A stretch of 64,000 bases of DNA. Source: Burkholderiaceae bacterium (GTDB taxonomy: Bacteria; Pseudomonadota; Gammaproteobacteria; Burkholderiales; Burkholderiaceae_E). This document shows positions 33,949 to 42,728 of this stretch, one piece after another. Both the position numbers and the translations under genes were made by a program. Location: the NCBI GenBank assembly GCA_019635275.1, contig JAHBZV010000001.1, forward strand, positions 62,001 to 126,000, written 5' to 3'. How positions within the stretch are numbered: the first letter of the stretch is position 1; each line of letters starts with the position of its first letter. Below the pieces are notes generated by a model. The model did no database searches and was not told the DNA's origin. It saw only the letters and a program-made list of their open reading frames with translations.

Positions 33949-35088
33949 TCAGAATCCGAGCTTGCCGTACAGGTGCTCGTAGGCCTGCTGGTAGTCGGCG
34001 TTGTTGAAGAAGTGGTAGTAGCCGACCCGCTTCGCCCACTCTTTCTGCGACTCCCAGACCTTCTTGAAGAACGGATCCTCGTCGGAGAGCTTCTTGACCA
34101 GCTTGTCCCAGGACGCGAGCTGCGCCGCGAAGACGTCCTTCGGGGTACGCAACACGTTGACCTTGTCCTTGGACTTGAGCTCCTGCAGGTCGATCGAGTA
34201 CTGGTCCATCGCCAGCGCGTAGTTGGCCGTGGACGCCGCCTCGGCCGCGTACTTCAGGATCGCCTGCAACTCCTTGGGCAGCGACTCGTAGCGCTTCTTG
34301 TTGAAGTCGATCTCGAAGAACTCCATCGCCTGGTGGTAGCTGCCCATGTAGTAGTTCTTCGCGACGTCCTGCGCGCCGAACCGGCGGTCGGAAGTCGGGT
34401 TGTTGAACTCGAACGCGTCGATCACGCCGCGTTCCATCGCCGGCACGATCTCTCCGCCCGGCAGCTGGGTGACCTTCAGGCCCATGTCCTGCATCAGGTC
34501 GGCGGCCAGGCCCACGGTGCGGTACTTGAACCCCTTGAGGTCGGCCGCGCCCTTGATCGGCTTCTTGAACCATCCCAGCGGCTGCGTCGGCATCGGCATC
34601 GCGAAGAACGCGACGACGTTCAGCCCGAGCTTGGCGACGAGCTCGTCGTAGAGCGGCGTGCCCTTGCGATGGATCCACGCCAGCATCTGGTTCGCGTCGC
34701 AGCCGTTGACGGGGCCGGAGCCGAACAGCGACGCGACCTTGCTCTTGCCGTACCAGTACACCGCGACCTGGTGGCAGCAGTCGATGACCCCCTTGCTGGT
34801 GGCGTCCATCACCTCGAACGGCTTGACGACCGAGCCGGCGACCAGGTAGTCGATGCGCAACTTGCCGCCGGCCATTTCGTTGACGCGCTGCACGTATTGC
34901 TCGGCCATCTCGTTGAAGATGTCCTTCGCGCCCCACGCACCCTGCATCTTGAGCACGATCGGCGACTGCGCGACGGCAATCATCGGGAAACCGACCGCCG
35001 CAGCGCCGGCGGCGCCTGCTGCGCCGGTCAGGAACTTGCGCCGCTTGGGCTGGGTCGACTCGGGTGCGGCGCTCTGGGGCTCGGTCAT
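33949..35088 (-). CDS. TRAP transporter solute-binding protein (DctP/TakP-like)
   Basis: 379 residues with a twin-arginine signal (KRRKFLTGAAGAAGAAAVG, Arg16-Arg17) and cleavage near IAVAQS; Tat export is typical for one DctP branch. The mature domain (VLKMQGAWGAKDIFNEMAEQYVQRVNEMAGGKL; AFEFNNPTSDRRFG; YYMGSYHQAMEFFEIDFNKKRYESLP) resembles TakP/2-oxo acid and chloroaromatic-type TRAP receptors. It binds the substrate in the periplasm. GGGAGG precedes ATG 35088. First gene of the TRAP-amidase unit. Confidence 0.93.
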   Translation of the reverse strand: MTEPQSAAPESTQPKRRKFLTGAAGAAGAAAVGFPMIAVAQSPIVLKMQGAWGAKDIFNEMAEQYVQRVNEMAGGKLRIDYLVAGSVVKPFEVMDATSKGVIDCCHQVAVYWYGKSKVASLFGSGPVNGCDANQMLAWIHRKGTPLYDELVAKLGLNVVAFFAMPMPTQPLGWFKKPIKGAADLKGFKYRTVGLAADLMQDMGLKVTQLPGGEIVPAMERGVIDAFEFNNPTSDRRFGAQDVAKNYYMGSYHQAMEFFEIDFNKKRYESLPKELQAILKYAAEAASTANYALAMDQYSIDLQELKSKDKVNVLRTPKDVFAAQLASWDKLVKKLSDEDPFFKKVWESQKEWAKRVGYYHFFNNADYQQAYEHLYGKLGF

Positions 35089-35333
35089 GTGTTCATCCTC
35101 CCTGTTGTATTGTCACTTGTTCCGGCAAAGAGAATGCATCGTAATTCGCCGGACGAGAGCCAGGCAAGACGGCAGCGGGGGGGGTCGGGTTATCCCTGCC
35201 GGGAACCGGGCGCGCGCTTGGCGCGGCAGCCGCTCGCGGTCGAGTCGACCGGCATGGAATCCGTCACGTTCGGTGGCTCGAAGGCCGCGGCGCGCACGCT
35301 CGGCGCGCCCGGATCGGGGTAGTATTGCCGACC

Positions 35334-35624
35334 ATGTCGTCGATGCATTCGATCGTGCGCCGGCTCGCGCTCGGCGGAGAACCCGCCGTCCTTCGCGAAG
35401 AGCTGGTCTTCATCAAGACCCGCATCGGCCGCGACGAGGCGCGCCGCACCGACTCGTCGATTCCCCGGCGGTTGCGCACGCTGCTCGCGCTGGTCGACGG
35501 CCGCCGCAGCGTCGGCGAGTTGCGCGCGGCCATCCACAGCTATCGCGGGCTCGACGATGCCCTCGACATGCTGCGCAAGATGGGCTTCATCGAGCCGCTT
35601 CCCGAGCGCTGGGACATCGGCTGA
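35334..35624 (+). CDS. Small hypothetical protein, possible winged-helix
   Basis: 96 residues from ATG 35334. Sequence such as IPRRLRTLLALVDGRRSVGELRAAIHSYRGLDDALDMLRKMGFIEPL reads like a winged-helix repeat, where short helices are followed by a Leu-rich recognition segment. I know no named family. No ribosome site is obvious; TAGTAT, a -10-like hexamer, lies 10-15 bp upstream of the ATG, so a near-leaderless message is conceivable. It precedes trkH by 21 bp and is probably cotranscribed with it. Confidence 0.65.
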   Translation: MSSMHSIVRRLALGGEPAVLREELVFIKTRIGRDEARRTDSSIPRRLRTLLALVDGRRSVGELRAAIHSYRGLDDALDMLRKMGFIEPLPERWDIG

Positions 35625-35645
35625 TCCCTTCTCACGGGCGACCGC

Positions 35646-37103
35646 TTGAACCGCCTGCTGGTCATCGCCCACGTGCTGGGCGGGTTGCTGATGGTGTTCG
35701 CGGCGACCTTCGTTCTGCCGCTCGCGTGGTCGCTGGTGGTGGGCGACGGCGCGCACGTCTCGTTCTTCGTGTCCGGCATCGGCTGCCTGGTCGCCGGCGC
35801 GCTGATGTGGGCCGCGACGCGCCGCTACCGGCGCGAGCTCGAGCCGCGCGACGGCGCGCTGCTGGTCGTGCTCGGCTGGCTGCTGATGTCCCTCGCGGCC
35901 ACCGGCCCGCTGTTGCTCGAGATTCCCGGCCTGAGCTTCACCGATGCCTGCTTCGAGTCGATCGCCGGCCTGACGACGACCGGGGCGACCGTGCTCAGCG
36001 GGATCGAGCACCTGCCGCAGTCGGTCAACGTCTGGCGCCACGCGCTGCAGTGGTACGGCGGCATGGGAATCATCGTGATGGCGGTGGCGATCCTGCCGAT
36101 GCTGGGCGTCGGCGGCATGCAGCTCTTCAAGGCCGAGATGCCGGGCCCGCTGAAGGAGCGCAAGCTCACGCCGCGCATCACGCAGACCGCCAAGGCGCTG
36201 TGGCTGATCTATATCGGGCTCACGCTGGCCTGCATCCTGGCGCTGCACTGGGCAGGGCTCGACTGGTTCGAGGCCGTCTGTCACGCGTTCTCGGCGCTGG
36301 CGCTCGGCGGCTTCTCGACGCGCGACGCCAGCATCATGAGCTTCGAGTCACCGGCCGTCGAGGCCGTGCTGTCGGTGTTCATGCTGCTCGCGGTGCTGAA
36401 CTTCTCGACGCACTTTCTCGCACTGCGCGAGCGTTCGCTGCGCGTCTACCTGCACGACATCGAGGCGCGCGCGGTGCTCGGGTTGATCCTCGCGAGTTCG
36501 GTCGCGCTCGGCGCCTACCTGTACTTCGAGGGGCAGTACCCGAGCTTCGTGGAGGCGCTGCGGCACGCGGCGTTCAACACGATCTCGCTGAGCACGTCCA
36601 CTGGTTACTCGACGCAGGACTACGCGTCGTGGCCGGTGTTCGCTCCGCTGTGGATGCTGTTCCTGGCCTGCGTCGGGTCGTCGGCGGGCTCCACCGGCGG
36701 GGGCATCAAGATGATCCGCGCACTGGTGCTGCTCAAGCAGACGCGCCGCGAGTTGAACCGCCTGGTGCACCCGCGCGCGATCGCGCCGTTGGTGATCAAC
36801 GGTCACGTCGTCGAGAACCGGATCGTCTTCGCGGTGCTCGGCTACATGCTGCTGTGGGGCGTTACGCACATCGTGCTCACGTTCGTGATGCTGGCCACCG
36901 GCCTCGACTTCATGTCGGCGTTCTCGGTCGTGGTGGCCTCGGTCAACAACCTGGGGCCGGCGCTCGGGCAGTTCGGGCCCACGGGCAATTACGCGCCGCT
37001 GTCGGACTTCCAGACCTGGCTGCTGGCGATCGCGATGGTCGCCGGGCGACTCGAGCTGCTCACCTTCTACGTCGTGCTGATGCCCGCCTTCTGGCGGCGC
37101 TGA
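35646..37103 (+). CDS. trkH: Trk potassium uptake channel subunit TrkH
   Basis: 485 residues from TTG 35646. Polytopic inner-membrane potassium channel with the four pore-loop motifs seen as ESIAGLTTTGATVLSG, CHAFSALALGGFSTRD, NTISLSTSTGYSTQDY and VVVASVNNLGPALG, and the conserved GSSAGSTGGGIKMIR loop. It works with the TrkA gating ring. The channel gene is normally found near trkA in this chromosomal neighbourhood; here 5.3 kb of opposite-strand genes separate them. Confidence 0.95.
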   Translation: MNRLLVIAHVLGGLLMVFAATFVLPLAWSLVVGDGAHVSFFVSGIGCLVAGALMWAATRRYRRELEPRDGALLVVLGWLLMSLAATGPLLLEIPGLSFTDACFESIAGLTTTGATVLSGIEHLPQSVNVWRHALQWYGGMGIIVMAVAILPMLGVGGMQLFKAEMPGPLKERKLTPRITQTAKALWLIYIGLTLACILALHWAGLDWFEAVCHAFSALALGGFSTRDASIMSFESPAVEAVLSVFMLLAVLNFSTHFLALRERSLRVYLHDIEARAVLGLILASSVALGAYLYFEGQYPSFVEALRHAAFNTISLSTSTGYSTQDYASWPVFAPLWMLFLACVGSSAGSTGGGIKMIRALVLLKQTRRELNRLVHPRAIAPLVINGHVVENRIVFAVLGYMLLWGVTHIVLTFVMLATGLDFMSAFSVVVASVNNLGPALGQFGPTGNYAPLSDFQTWLLAIAMVAGRLELLTFYVVLMPAFWRR

Positions 37104-37113
37104 GAGGGCGCTG

Positions 37114-38163
37114 GTGGCATCGCGACTGCCGGTCACCGTCGTCGCCGGGTTCGCGGGGGCCGGCAAGAGCACGCTGATCGGCCACTGGCTGGACGGGCGC
37201 CCGGCGGGCGAGCGCTGGGCGGTGCTGGCCAATGCGTCGGCTGCCGAGCCGCCCGACGAGGGTGCGATGGCGCCAGCCTCGCATCGCGCCGCCGGGCCGC
37301 GCCTCGCCGCGTCGAGCCTGCGCCTGCCGATCGGACGCTACCGCGTGGTGGGCGGCTGTGCCTGCTGCACCGCGCAAGCGAGCGCCCGCTCCGCGCTCGT
37401 CGAACTGCTTCGCGCGGGCCCTTGGGAGCGGCTCGTCGTCGAGTTGGATGGTGCCGCGCATCCCGCGGCGCTGGTCGACCTGCTGCGCAGGCCGCCCTTC
37501 GACGCGCTGCTGCGCATCGACGATCTCGTCACGGTGGTCGACGCTGCCCGCCCCGCGCCGTTCGAGGCCGAGCCGATGCACCCGCTGGCGCAGGCGCAGG
37601 TGGAAGTGGCCGCTTGCATCGTCCTGAACCGAGCCGGGCGGCTGGCCGAGGCGCGGCGGGCCGCGCTGGTTCGCCGGCTGGCCGACGCGCCCCCCTTCGG
37701 CCGCGCCGTCGAGGTGACCCACGACGGCCGCGCCGCGTGGACGCGCGGCCTCGGCCAGCGCCGCGGCCTCGAACAGCCGAGCGGCTTCGACCGAATACGC
37801 GGCCTCGAGCCGGCACGGGGCCCCCGCGAAGCCGTCGGCGCGCCCGGGACTCCGGCCACGCGGCCCGTGGAGTGGCACTGGCCTGCCGAGCGGATTTTCG
37901 ACCGCCCCCGCGTCCAGGCCCTGTCGGTCGCCTGGCCCGCCCGCCTGCCGCTGTCGCGCGCCATCGGTGTCTTCCGCACCGAGCGCGACTGGTACCAGTG
38001 GCGCCTCGACGGACCGGGCGCGTCGTGGGAAGCGAGCGCTTACCGGCTGGAAAGCCGGCTACGGCTCTACGTCGACCCGAACTGCCCGGGAGACATCACG
38101 GCACCCGTGCTCGCGGCGATCGAGGCCGAACTGGCCGGGGCGGTCAACCCCGACCCCGCCTGA
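37114..38163 (+). CDS. COG0523 (CobW/YeiR-like) protein with degenerate GTPase motifs
   Basis: 349 residues from GTG 37114, 10 bp after trkH. Walker A is GFAGAGKST (12-20) and the metal-binding CxCC is present (VVGGCACCTAQ, near residue 86). The Walker B/switch region reads VVELDGAAHP where ExSGxxxP is usual, and the guanine-specificity motif NKxD reads VLNRAGRL. A CobW C-terminal domain follows (LSRAIGVFRTERDWYQWRLDG). Between them is an Arg/Gly/Leu-rich linker with RGL repeats. COG0523 proteins are metal (Zn, Co) chaperones with GTPase activity; this copy may have changed nucleotide use. Confidence 0.75.
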   Translation: MASRLPVTVVAGFAGAGKSTLIGHWLDGRPAGERWAVLANASAAEPPDEGAMAPASHRAAGPRLAASSLRLPIGRYRVVGGCACCTAQASARSALVELLRAGPWERLVVELDGAAHPAALVDLLRRPPFDALLRIDDLVTVVDAARPAPFEAEPMHPLAQAQVEVAACIVLNRAGRLAEARRAALVRRLADAPPFGRAVEVTHDGRAAWTRGLGQRRGLEQPSGFDRIRGLEPARGPREAVGAPGTPATRPVEWHWPAERIFDRPRVQALSVAWPARLPLSRAIGVFRTERDWYQWRLDGPGASWEASAYRLESRLRLYVDPNCPGDITAPVLAAIEAELAGAVNPDPA

Positions 38164-38276
38164 AGCGTAAATGAGACAGGCGGATCCGCCCATCGGGTTC
38201 GCCCGCCGGGTCGGCAGTGCTGCCTTGAAAGCCGAACCGGCCGGCACAAACTTGGAAGCACTGGAGAGGTGCCCCG

Positions 38277-38522
38277 ATGGACATGATCTACAACAGCCCG
38301 AGCTACTGCGTCGTCGAGTTCAAGGATCCCGAAGGCCTCGTCGGCGGGTTCGAGATCATGGACAAGCTGAGCCGGCGCGAGATCTACATCGGCGGCGAGC
38401 TCGCCAGGCATTTCCGCAGCGACGTGCAGCAACTGATCCAGTCCGAGCCCTCGGAAGAGGACGTCGACGAGTTCCTGCGCCGCTTCGAAGGGCTGATGCA
38501 CCAGCCGATGGTGATGCACTGA
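38277..38522 (+). CDS. DUF3567 family protein
   Basis: 81 residues, cytoplasmic, no membrane segment. The sequence MDMIYNSPSYCVVEFKDPEG through GGFEIMDKLSRREIYIGGELA matches DUF3567, a short highly conserved protein that I know only from Burkholderiales and relatives; its function is unknown. GGAGAGG precedes the ATG. The 113-bp leader contains two small palindromes (GGCGGATCCGCC; GGCAGTGCTGCC). Converges with the rhodanese gene. Confidence 0.85.
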   Translation: MDMIYNSPSYCVVEFKDPEGLVGGFEIMDKLSRREIYIGGELARHFRSDVQQLIQSEPSEEDVDEFLRRFEGLMHQPMVMH

Positions 38523-38552
38523 GCGCGAGGCGCCCGGCACCCGAGGCCCCGG

Positions 38553-38945
38553 TCAGAACTGCTCCCAGGGAAGCCCTTCGTAGCGCCAGCCATTGAGCTT
38601 GCCGCGCTGCCGCTCGGCGTTCAGGTCGCCCTCGAACCCGTGCAGCACGTTGTAGACCTTGCGGAACCCGGCCTGCTCGAGCGCGTGGCCGGCCTCCACC
38701 GAGCGCTTGCCGCTGCGGCAGATCAGCACCACCGGGCGCTGCATCGAGTGCCCGGCCAGCTTCTTCACGTCGGCGACGAAGTCCGGGTTCACGTCCCAGT
38801 CGGGCGCGTCGCACCACGACACGTGCATCGAGCCCAACGCGTGGCCGACGAAGAAATACTCGGCGTCGCTGCGGCAGTCGATGAACAGCGCGTCGGGCTC
38901 GTTCTGGACGAACTCGGCCGCCTGCTTCGGCAGTAGGTGTTCCAT
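38553..38945 (-). CDS. Rhodanese-domain protein
   Basis: 130 residues, a single rhodanese domain. The active-site loop is CRSGKRS with Cys76, the persulfide-forming residue; FIDCRSDAEYFFVGHALGSMHV and YNVLHGFEGDLN are the usual flanks. Probably a cytoplasmic sulfurtransferase or thiosulfate:acceptor protein. Converges with the DUF3567 gene. The reaction partner is unknown. Confidence 0.9.
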   Translation of the reverse strand: MEHLLPKQAAEFVQNEPDALFIDCRSDAEYFFVGHALGSMHVSWCDAPDWDVNPDFVADVKKLAGHSMQRPVVLICRSGKRSVEAGHALEQAGFRKVYNVLHGFEGDLNAERQRGKLNGWRYEGLPWEQF

Positions 38946-39091
38946 GGCGCGATGCTAACGCCGACACGCGCGGCGGCCGCGCTTATGCCTTCGCGTTGCA
39001 AGCACATTCCGGGGCGGCATGTGGGCCGCCCGCGGCCGGCGCCGATCGGCCGCCGGCTGGCGCTACCCGGCGCGCCTTGCCCCTGCCTGTC

Positions 39092-39886
39092 TCAACCGCG
39101 TCCGGTGCGACCGTCCCCCAGGAACTCCCCCAGCAGCTCGACGTAGCGCTCCGGCGCCTCGACGAACGGGATGTGCGCCAGCGTCCACTGCACGTGCTTC
39201 GCACCCGGAATCGCCGCGGCGATCGCTTCGCCCATCGCGGCCGGCGTCGACTGGTCGTCGCGGCAGGTGAGCACCAGCGTCGGCGCGGCGATGCGCGCGA
39301 GCAGCGGGCGCAGGTCCATGTCGCGCAGCGCCGCGCAGCAGCCGATGTAGCCCGCGGGGTCGACCTGGAGCAGTGTCGTGCGCACGCCGTGGTAGCGCTC
39401 GTCGGCCTGCGCGACGAAGCCCGGCGTGAAGAAGCGGCCGAGGATCGTGTCGGCGATCGCCGCGATGCCGCCCTCGCGGATGACACGGATGCGCTCGACG
39501 AAGCCCTCCGGCGCGAGCTTCGCCGACGTGTTCGACAGCACCAGCCGGTCGATGCGATCGGGCGCGTTCGCTGCGAGCCACGTGCCGATCATCCCGCCGA
39601 TCGAGATGCCGCACAGGTGCGCGCGACCCACGCCGGCTGCGTCCATCACCGCGAGCACGTCGCCCCCGAGCTGCCCGATCGTGTACTCGCCGGGCCGCGC
39701 CGACGACGCGCCGTGCCCCGGCTTGTCGGTGCGCAGCACGCGATAGCGCCGCAGCAGACCCGGCATCACCGGGTCCCACAGCGAGTGATCGGTGCCCAGC
39801 GAGTTGAGCAGCACCAGCGCGGGCCGCTCGGGGTGGCCGTCGATGCGCCAGTACAGGCGCGCGCCTTCACGATCGACGAATGGCAT
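39092..39886 (-). CDS. pcaD: 3-oxoadipate enol-lactonase-like hydrolase
   Basis: 264 residues, alpha/beta hydrolase. Nucleophile Ser95 in LCGISIGGMIG; oxyanion region LLNSLGTDHSLWDPV; acid in LTCRDDQSTP; His in LAHIPFVEAPER. The motif set, including the N-terminal NSLGTDHSLWD, is that of PcaD, which hydrolyses 3-oxoadipate enol-lactone in the beta-ketoadipate pathway. No other pca gene is close, so the assignment rests on sequence alone. Divergent from the EamA exporter. Confidence 0.82.
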   Translation of the reverse strand: MPFVDREGARLYWRIDGHPERPALVLLNSLGTDHSLWDPVMPGLLRRYRVLRTDKPGHGASSARPGEYTIGQLGGDVLAVMDAAGVGRAHLCGISIGGMIGTWLAANAPDRIDRLVLSNTSAKLAPEGFVERIRVIREGGIAAIADTILGRFFTPGFVAQADERYHGVRTTLLQVDPAGYIGCCAALRDMDLRPLLARIAAPTLVLTCRDDQSTPAAMGEAIAAAIPGAKHVQWTLAHIPFVEAPERYVELLGEFLGDGRTGRG

Positions 39887-39960
39887 GGCTCGTTCTCCGG
39901 CGTTCCGCTTGCAGCGAAGCGACGAGTCTAAGCCAGGCGCGCATCGGATACGCTATCGCG

Positions 39961-40836
39961 ATGCCGCTTTCCGCCCTGCTGCTCATCGTGGTCGCCGCGT
40001 TCATCCACGCGTGGTGGAACCTGCTGATGAAGCGCGCCGGGGCGGGCGGGCTGGTGTTCGTCTGGGGCATCACCGCCGCGACGGCGGTCGTCTTCGCGGT
40101 GCCGGTGTTCGCGCTGATGCGCGACGACCTCGCAGCGGTCGATGCGCCGATCTTCGCGGCCGTGCTCGTCAGTGCAGCGGTGCATACGCTGTACCTGTGG
40201 GTGCTTCAGCGCGGCTACGCGGCCGGCGACCTGTCGGTGGTCTACCCGGTGGCGCGCGGCGTGGGCCCGGCGCTCGCGTCGATCGGCGCGATCGTCTGGC
40301 TCGGCGAGGCCGCGAGCCTCGCGTCGCTCGGCGGCCTCGCGCTGATCGTCGCGGGCACCTTCACCATTGCCGGCGGCTGGGCCATGTTCCATCGCGGCGC
40401 CTCGGTGCGGCTCGGCCCCGGCATCGCCTGGGGCGCCGCGATCGGCGTCACGATCGCGGCCTACACGGTCAACGACGGGCGCGCGGTGCGGGTGCTGGGC
40501 GCCGCGCCGGTCGTCTTCTACTGGCTGGTCAACGTGGTGCAGGCGCTCGCGCTCGCACCGTGGCTGGGCCGCGACGCGGGCGCGCGCACGCTGGTGGCGA
40601 CGCACTGGCGAACGCTGGTCGCGGTGGGCGTGCTCTCGCCGCTCGGCTACATGCTGGCGCTGCAGGCGATGAAGTACGCGCCGGTGAGCCACGTGGCGCC
40701 GGCGCGCGAATTGTCGATGCTGATCGCCGCATTTTTCGGCGTGCGCCTGCTGGGCGAGGGCGAGCTGTGGCGGCGCGTGGCCGGCGCGGCGCTGATCGCG
40801 TCGGGCGTGGTGAGCCTGGCGCTCGCCGGGAGCTGA
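39961..40836 (+). CDS. EamA/DMT-family transporter
   Basis: 291 residues, about ten membrane segments in two EamA repeats (MPLSALLLIVVAAFIHAWWN; PVARGVGPALASIGAIVWLGEAA; and the second VAPARELSMLIAAFFGVRLLGEGE). Drug/metabolite exporter superfamily, substrate unknown. ATG 39961. The following MFS gene begins 2 bp after its stop, so both form a transport operon. Confidence 0.88.
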   Translation: MPLSALLLIVVAAFIHAWWNLLMKRAGAGGLVFVWGITAATAVVFAVPVFALMRDDLAAVDAPIFAAVLVSAAVHTLYLWVLQRGYAAGDLSVVYPVARGVGPALASIGAIVWLGEAASLASLGGLALIVAGTFTIAGGWAMFHRGASVRLGPGIAWGAAIGVTIAAYTVNDGRAVRVLGAAPVVFYWLVNVVQALALAPWLGRDAGARTLVATHWRTLVAVGVLSPLGYMLALQAMKYAPVSHVAPARELSMLIAAFFGVRLLGEGELWRRVAGAALIASGVVSLALAGS

Positions 40837-40838
40837 GC

Positions 40839-42038
40839 GTGGAGGCGTCCCGGTCCGCGGTGCGCGCGCTGCTGTTCGGCAACTTCGCGATCGGTACCGG
40901 CGTGATGATCGTGCCGGGCATGCTCGGCGATCTCGCGGACGGACTGGGGGTGTCGGTGGCGAGCGCCGGGCAGCTGATTGCGCTCGCGGCCTTCGTCACC
41001 TGCGTCGGCGCGCCGCTCGCCGCCGCGTTCACCTCGCGAATCGACCGGCGCGCGCTGCTGACCGGCGCGCTGCTGCTGTACACGGCCGGTCACGCGGCGT
41101 GTGCGCTTGCGCCGGGCTACGAGTCGCTCGCGGTGCTGCGCGCCGTCACGGTCGTCTCGGCCGCGGTGTTCACGCCGCAGGCGGCCGCCACCGTCGCGCT
41201 GCTCGTTCCGCCCGCGCAGCGCTCGAGCGCGGTCGCCTCGATCTTCGTCGGCTGGTCGGTGGCGTCGGTGCTGGGCATGCCGATCGGGCACCTGATCGGC
41301 GCGCACGCCGGTTGGCGCTGGGGCTTCGGCGCGGCCGCACTGCTCGCCGCGCTCGCGTCGGCCTGGGTCGCGCGCACGATCCCCGGCGGGCTCACGGTGC
41401 CGCCGCTGTCGGGCGCGGCCTGGCGCGCGGTGTTCGGAAATCGGCTGCTGGTCGGCGTGCTCGCGGTCACGCTGATGTCGGCGGCGGGCCAGTTCACGAT
41501 GTTCGCGTACGTGGCGCCCGCGCTGGACGCTGCCACGCACGCGTCGCCGGAGGCGGTCTCGGCGCTGCTCGCGCTGTTCGGCGCGTTCGGCGTCGTCGGC
41601 AATACCTGGATGGCGCGGCACGTCGGTCGGCTCGGCGCCGACCGCGCGGTCTCCGCGAGCCTCGCTGCGATCGTCACCGGCGTCGGCTTCGCGATGTTGG
41701 TCGTGCTGGTGCTGGCCGCCCCGCGCGTCGGCGCTCCGGCGGCGGCGGTGGCCTGGCTGCTCTGGCCGCTGCTGTTCGCCGTCAGCCTGTCGTGGGGGCT
41801 CGGATGCTTCGCGATGAACTCGGCCCAGCAGGGCCGCGTGGCCGCGATCGCGCCACCGTTGGCGTCGGCGTCGATTGCGCTGAACACCTCGTGCATGTAC
41901 GGCGGGCAGGCGGTGGGCGCCGCGCTGGGCGGGGCGGCGATCGGGACGTTCGGACTGGGCGCGCTGCCCTTCGCCGCAGCGATGCTGCTGGGCGCGACCT
42001 GGGCGCTTTCGTCGCGCCTGCGCGTCGCGCACGCCTGA
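40839..42038 (+). CDS. MFS transporter (DHA1-type, AraJ/SotB-like)
   Basis: 399 residues from GTG 40839, about 12 membrane segments. The second segment and loop (QLIALAAFVTCVGAPLAAAFTSRIDRRALL) carry the MFS signature DR-x-RR-like motif, and VVSAAVFTPQAAATVALLVPPAQRSSAVASIFVGWSVASVLGMPIG matches the sugar/arabinose efflux (AraJ, SotB) branch. Directly downstream of the EamA gene. Substrate unknown. Confidence 0.88.
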   Translation: MEASRSAVRALLFGNFAIGTGVMIVPGMLGDLADGLGVSVASAGQLIALAAFVTCVGAPLAAAFTSRIDRRALLTGALLLYTAGHAACALAPGYESLAVLRAVTVVSAAVFTPQAAATVALLVPPAQRSSAVASIFVGWSVASVLGMPIGHLIGAHAGWRWGFGAAALLAALASAWVARTIPGGLTVPPLSGAAWRAVFGNRLLVGVLAVTLMSAAGQFTMFAYVAPALDAATHASPEAVSALLALFGAFGVVGNTWMARHVGRLGADRAVSASLAAIVTGVGFAMLVVLVLAAPRVGAPAAAVAWLLWPLLFAVSLSWGLGCFAMNSAQQGRVAAIAPPLASASIALNTSCMYGGQAVGAALGGAAIGTFGLGALPFAAAMLLGATWALSSRLRVAHA

Positions 42039-42088
42039 ATCGGGTGCCTTTCGTCGGCGCCGCGGTTTTCGACGGCGGCTCGGCTGGG

Positions 42089-42094
42089 TACACT
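42089..42094 (+). promoter_or_regulatory. -10-like element before the NlpC/P60 gene
   Basis: TACACT lies 40 bp before the ATG of the NlpC/P60 gene with TTTTCG 17 bp upstream, a weak -35. The pair is only a candidate. Confidence 0.3.
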
Positions 42095-42133
42095 GCCCCC
42101 GTGTTCGCAGCTTCGCGGCATCGCGACCTCGCC

Positions 42134-42706
42134 ATGAAGGACTTCGAACGAACCCGGCCCGGCGCCGGACCGATCGGCCCCGGCCTTCCCGATCCGGCCA
42201 CGCGCCGCGCGCTGCTGGGGCTGCTCGGCGCCTCGATCCTGTCGGCCTGCTCGAGCCTGCCCCCGTCGGGCCCCGATTCGCTGCCCGGCGGACCGTCCGG
42301 CGACGCGGGGGGCGGCCCCCAGGGACGCGTACCGGAAGACCTGGCCCGCGAGGTGAGCTTTCTCGCGTTGAGCCTCGTCGACACGCCGTATCGCTTCGGC
42401 GGCAACACGCCCGACAGCGGCTTCGACTGCAGCGGGCTGATCGTCTACGTCTACCGCGAGGCCGCGGGACTGGCGCTGCCGCGCACCGTCGCGCAGCTGG
42501 CGCGGGTGGGGGTTCACGTCCCGCTGTCCGCGGTGCGCAGCGGCGACCTGGTGCTGTTCGACACGCGCGGCCGGTACTCGCACGCGGGCATCTACGTGGG
42601 AGACGGGCGGTTCGTGCATGCACCGTCGACCGGGGGGACGGTGCGGCTGGACGGGGTGCTGGCGCGGTATTGGCGGCCGAGGTTTTCGGGGGTGCGGAGG
42701 GTTTGA
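42134..42706 (+). CDS. NlpC/P60-family peptidoglycan hydrolase, putative Tat-exported lipoprotein
   Basis: 190 residues. The N terminus has ATRRALLGLLGASILSACSS: a twin-arginine pair, hydrophobic stretch and lipobox LSAC, suggesting a lipoprotein. The catalytic NlpC/P60 domain covers about 75-190: Cys in GGNTPDSGFDCSGLIVYVY, His in RYSHAGIYVGDGRFVHA. These gamma-D-glutamyl-L-diamino acid peptidases cut stem peptides in the wall. A Gly/Pro/Ser linker joins anchor and domain. ATG 42134. Confidence 0.9.
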   Translation: MKDFERTRPGAGPIGPGLPDPATRRALLGLLGASILSACSSLPPSGPDSLPGGPSGDAGGGPQGRVPEDLAREVSFLALSLVDTPYRFGGNTPDSGFDCSGLIVYVYREAAGLALPRTVAQLARVGVHVPLSAVRSGDLVLFDTRGRYSHAGIYVGDGRFVHAPSTGGTVRLDGVLARYWRPRFSGVRRV

Positions 42707-42728
42707 GCGACAGCGGTGCGCTGGCACC

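Noticed and set aside
35177-35184. Run of eight G residues upstream of the small protein before trkH
   Set aside because: It might be a slippage or phase-variation tract, but it is outside any gene and not at promoter spacing, so I did not list it as regulatory.
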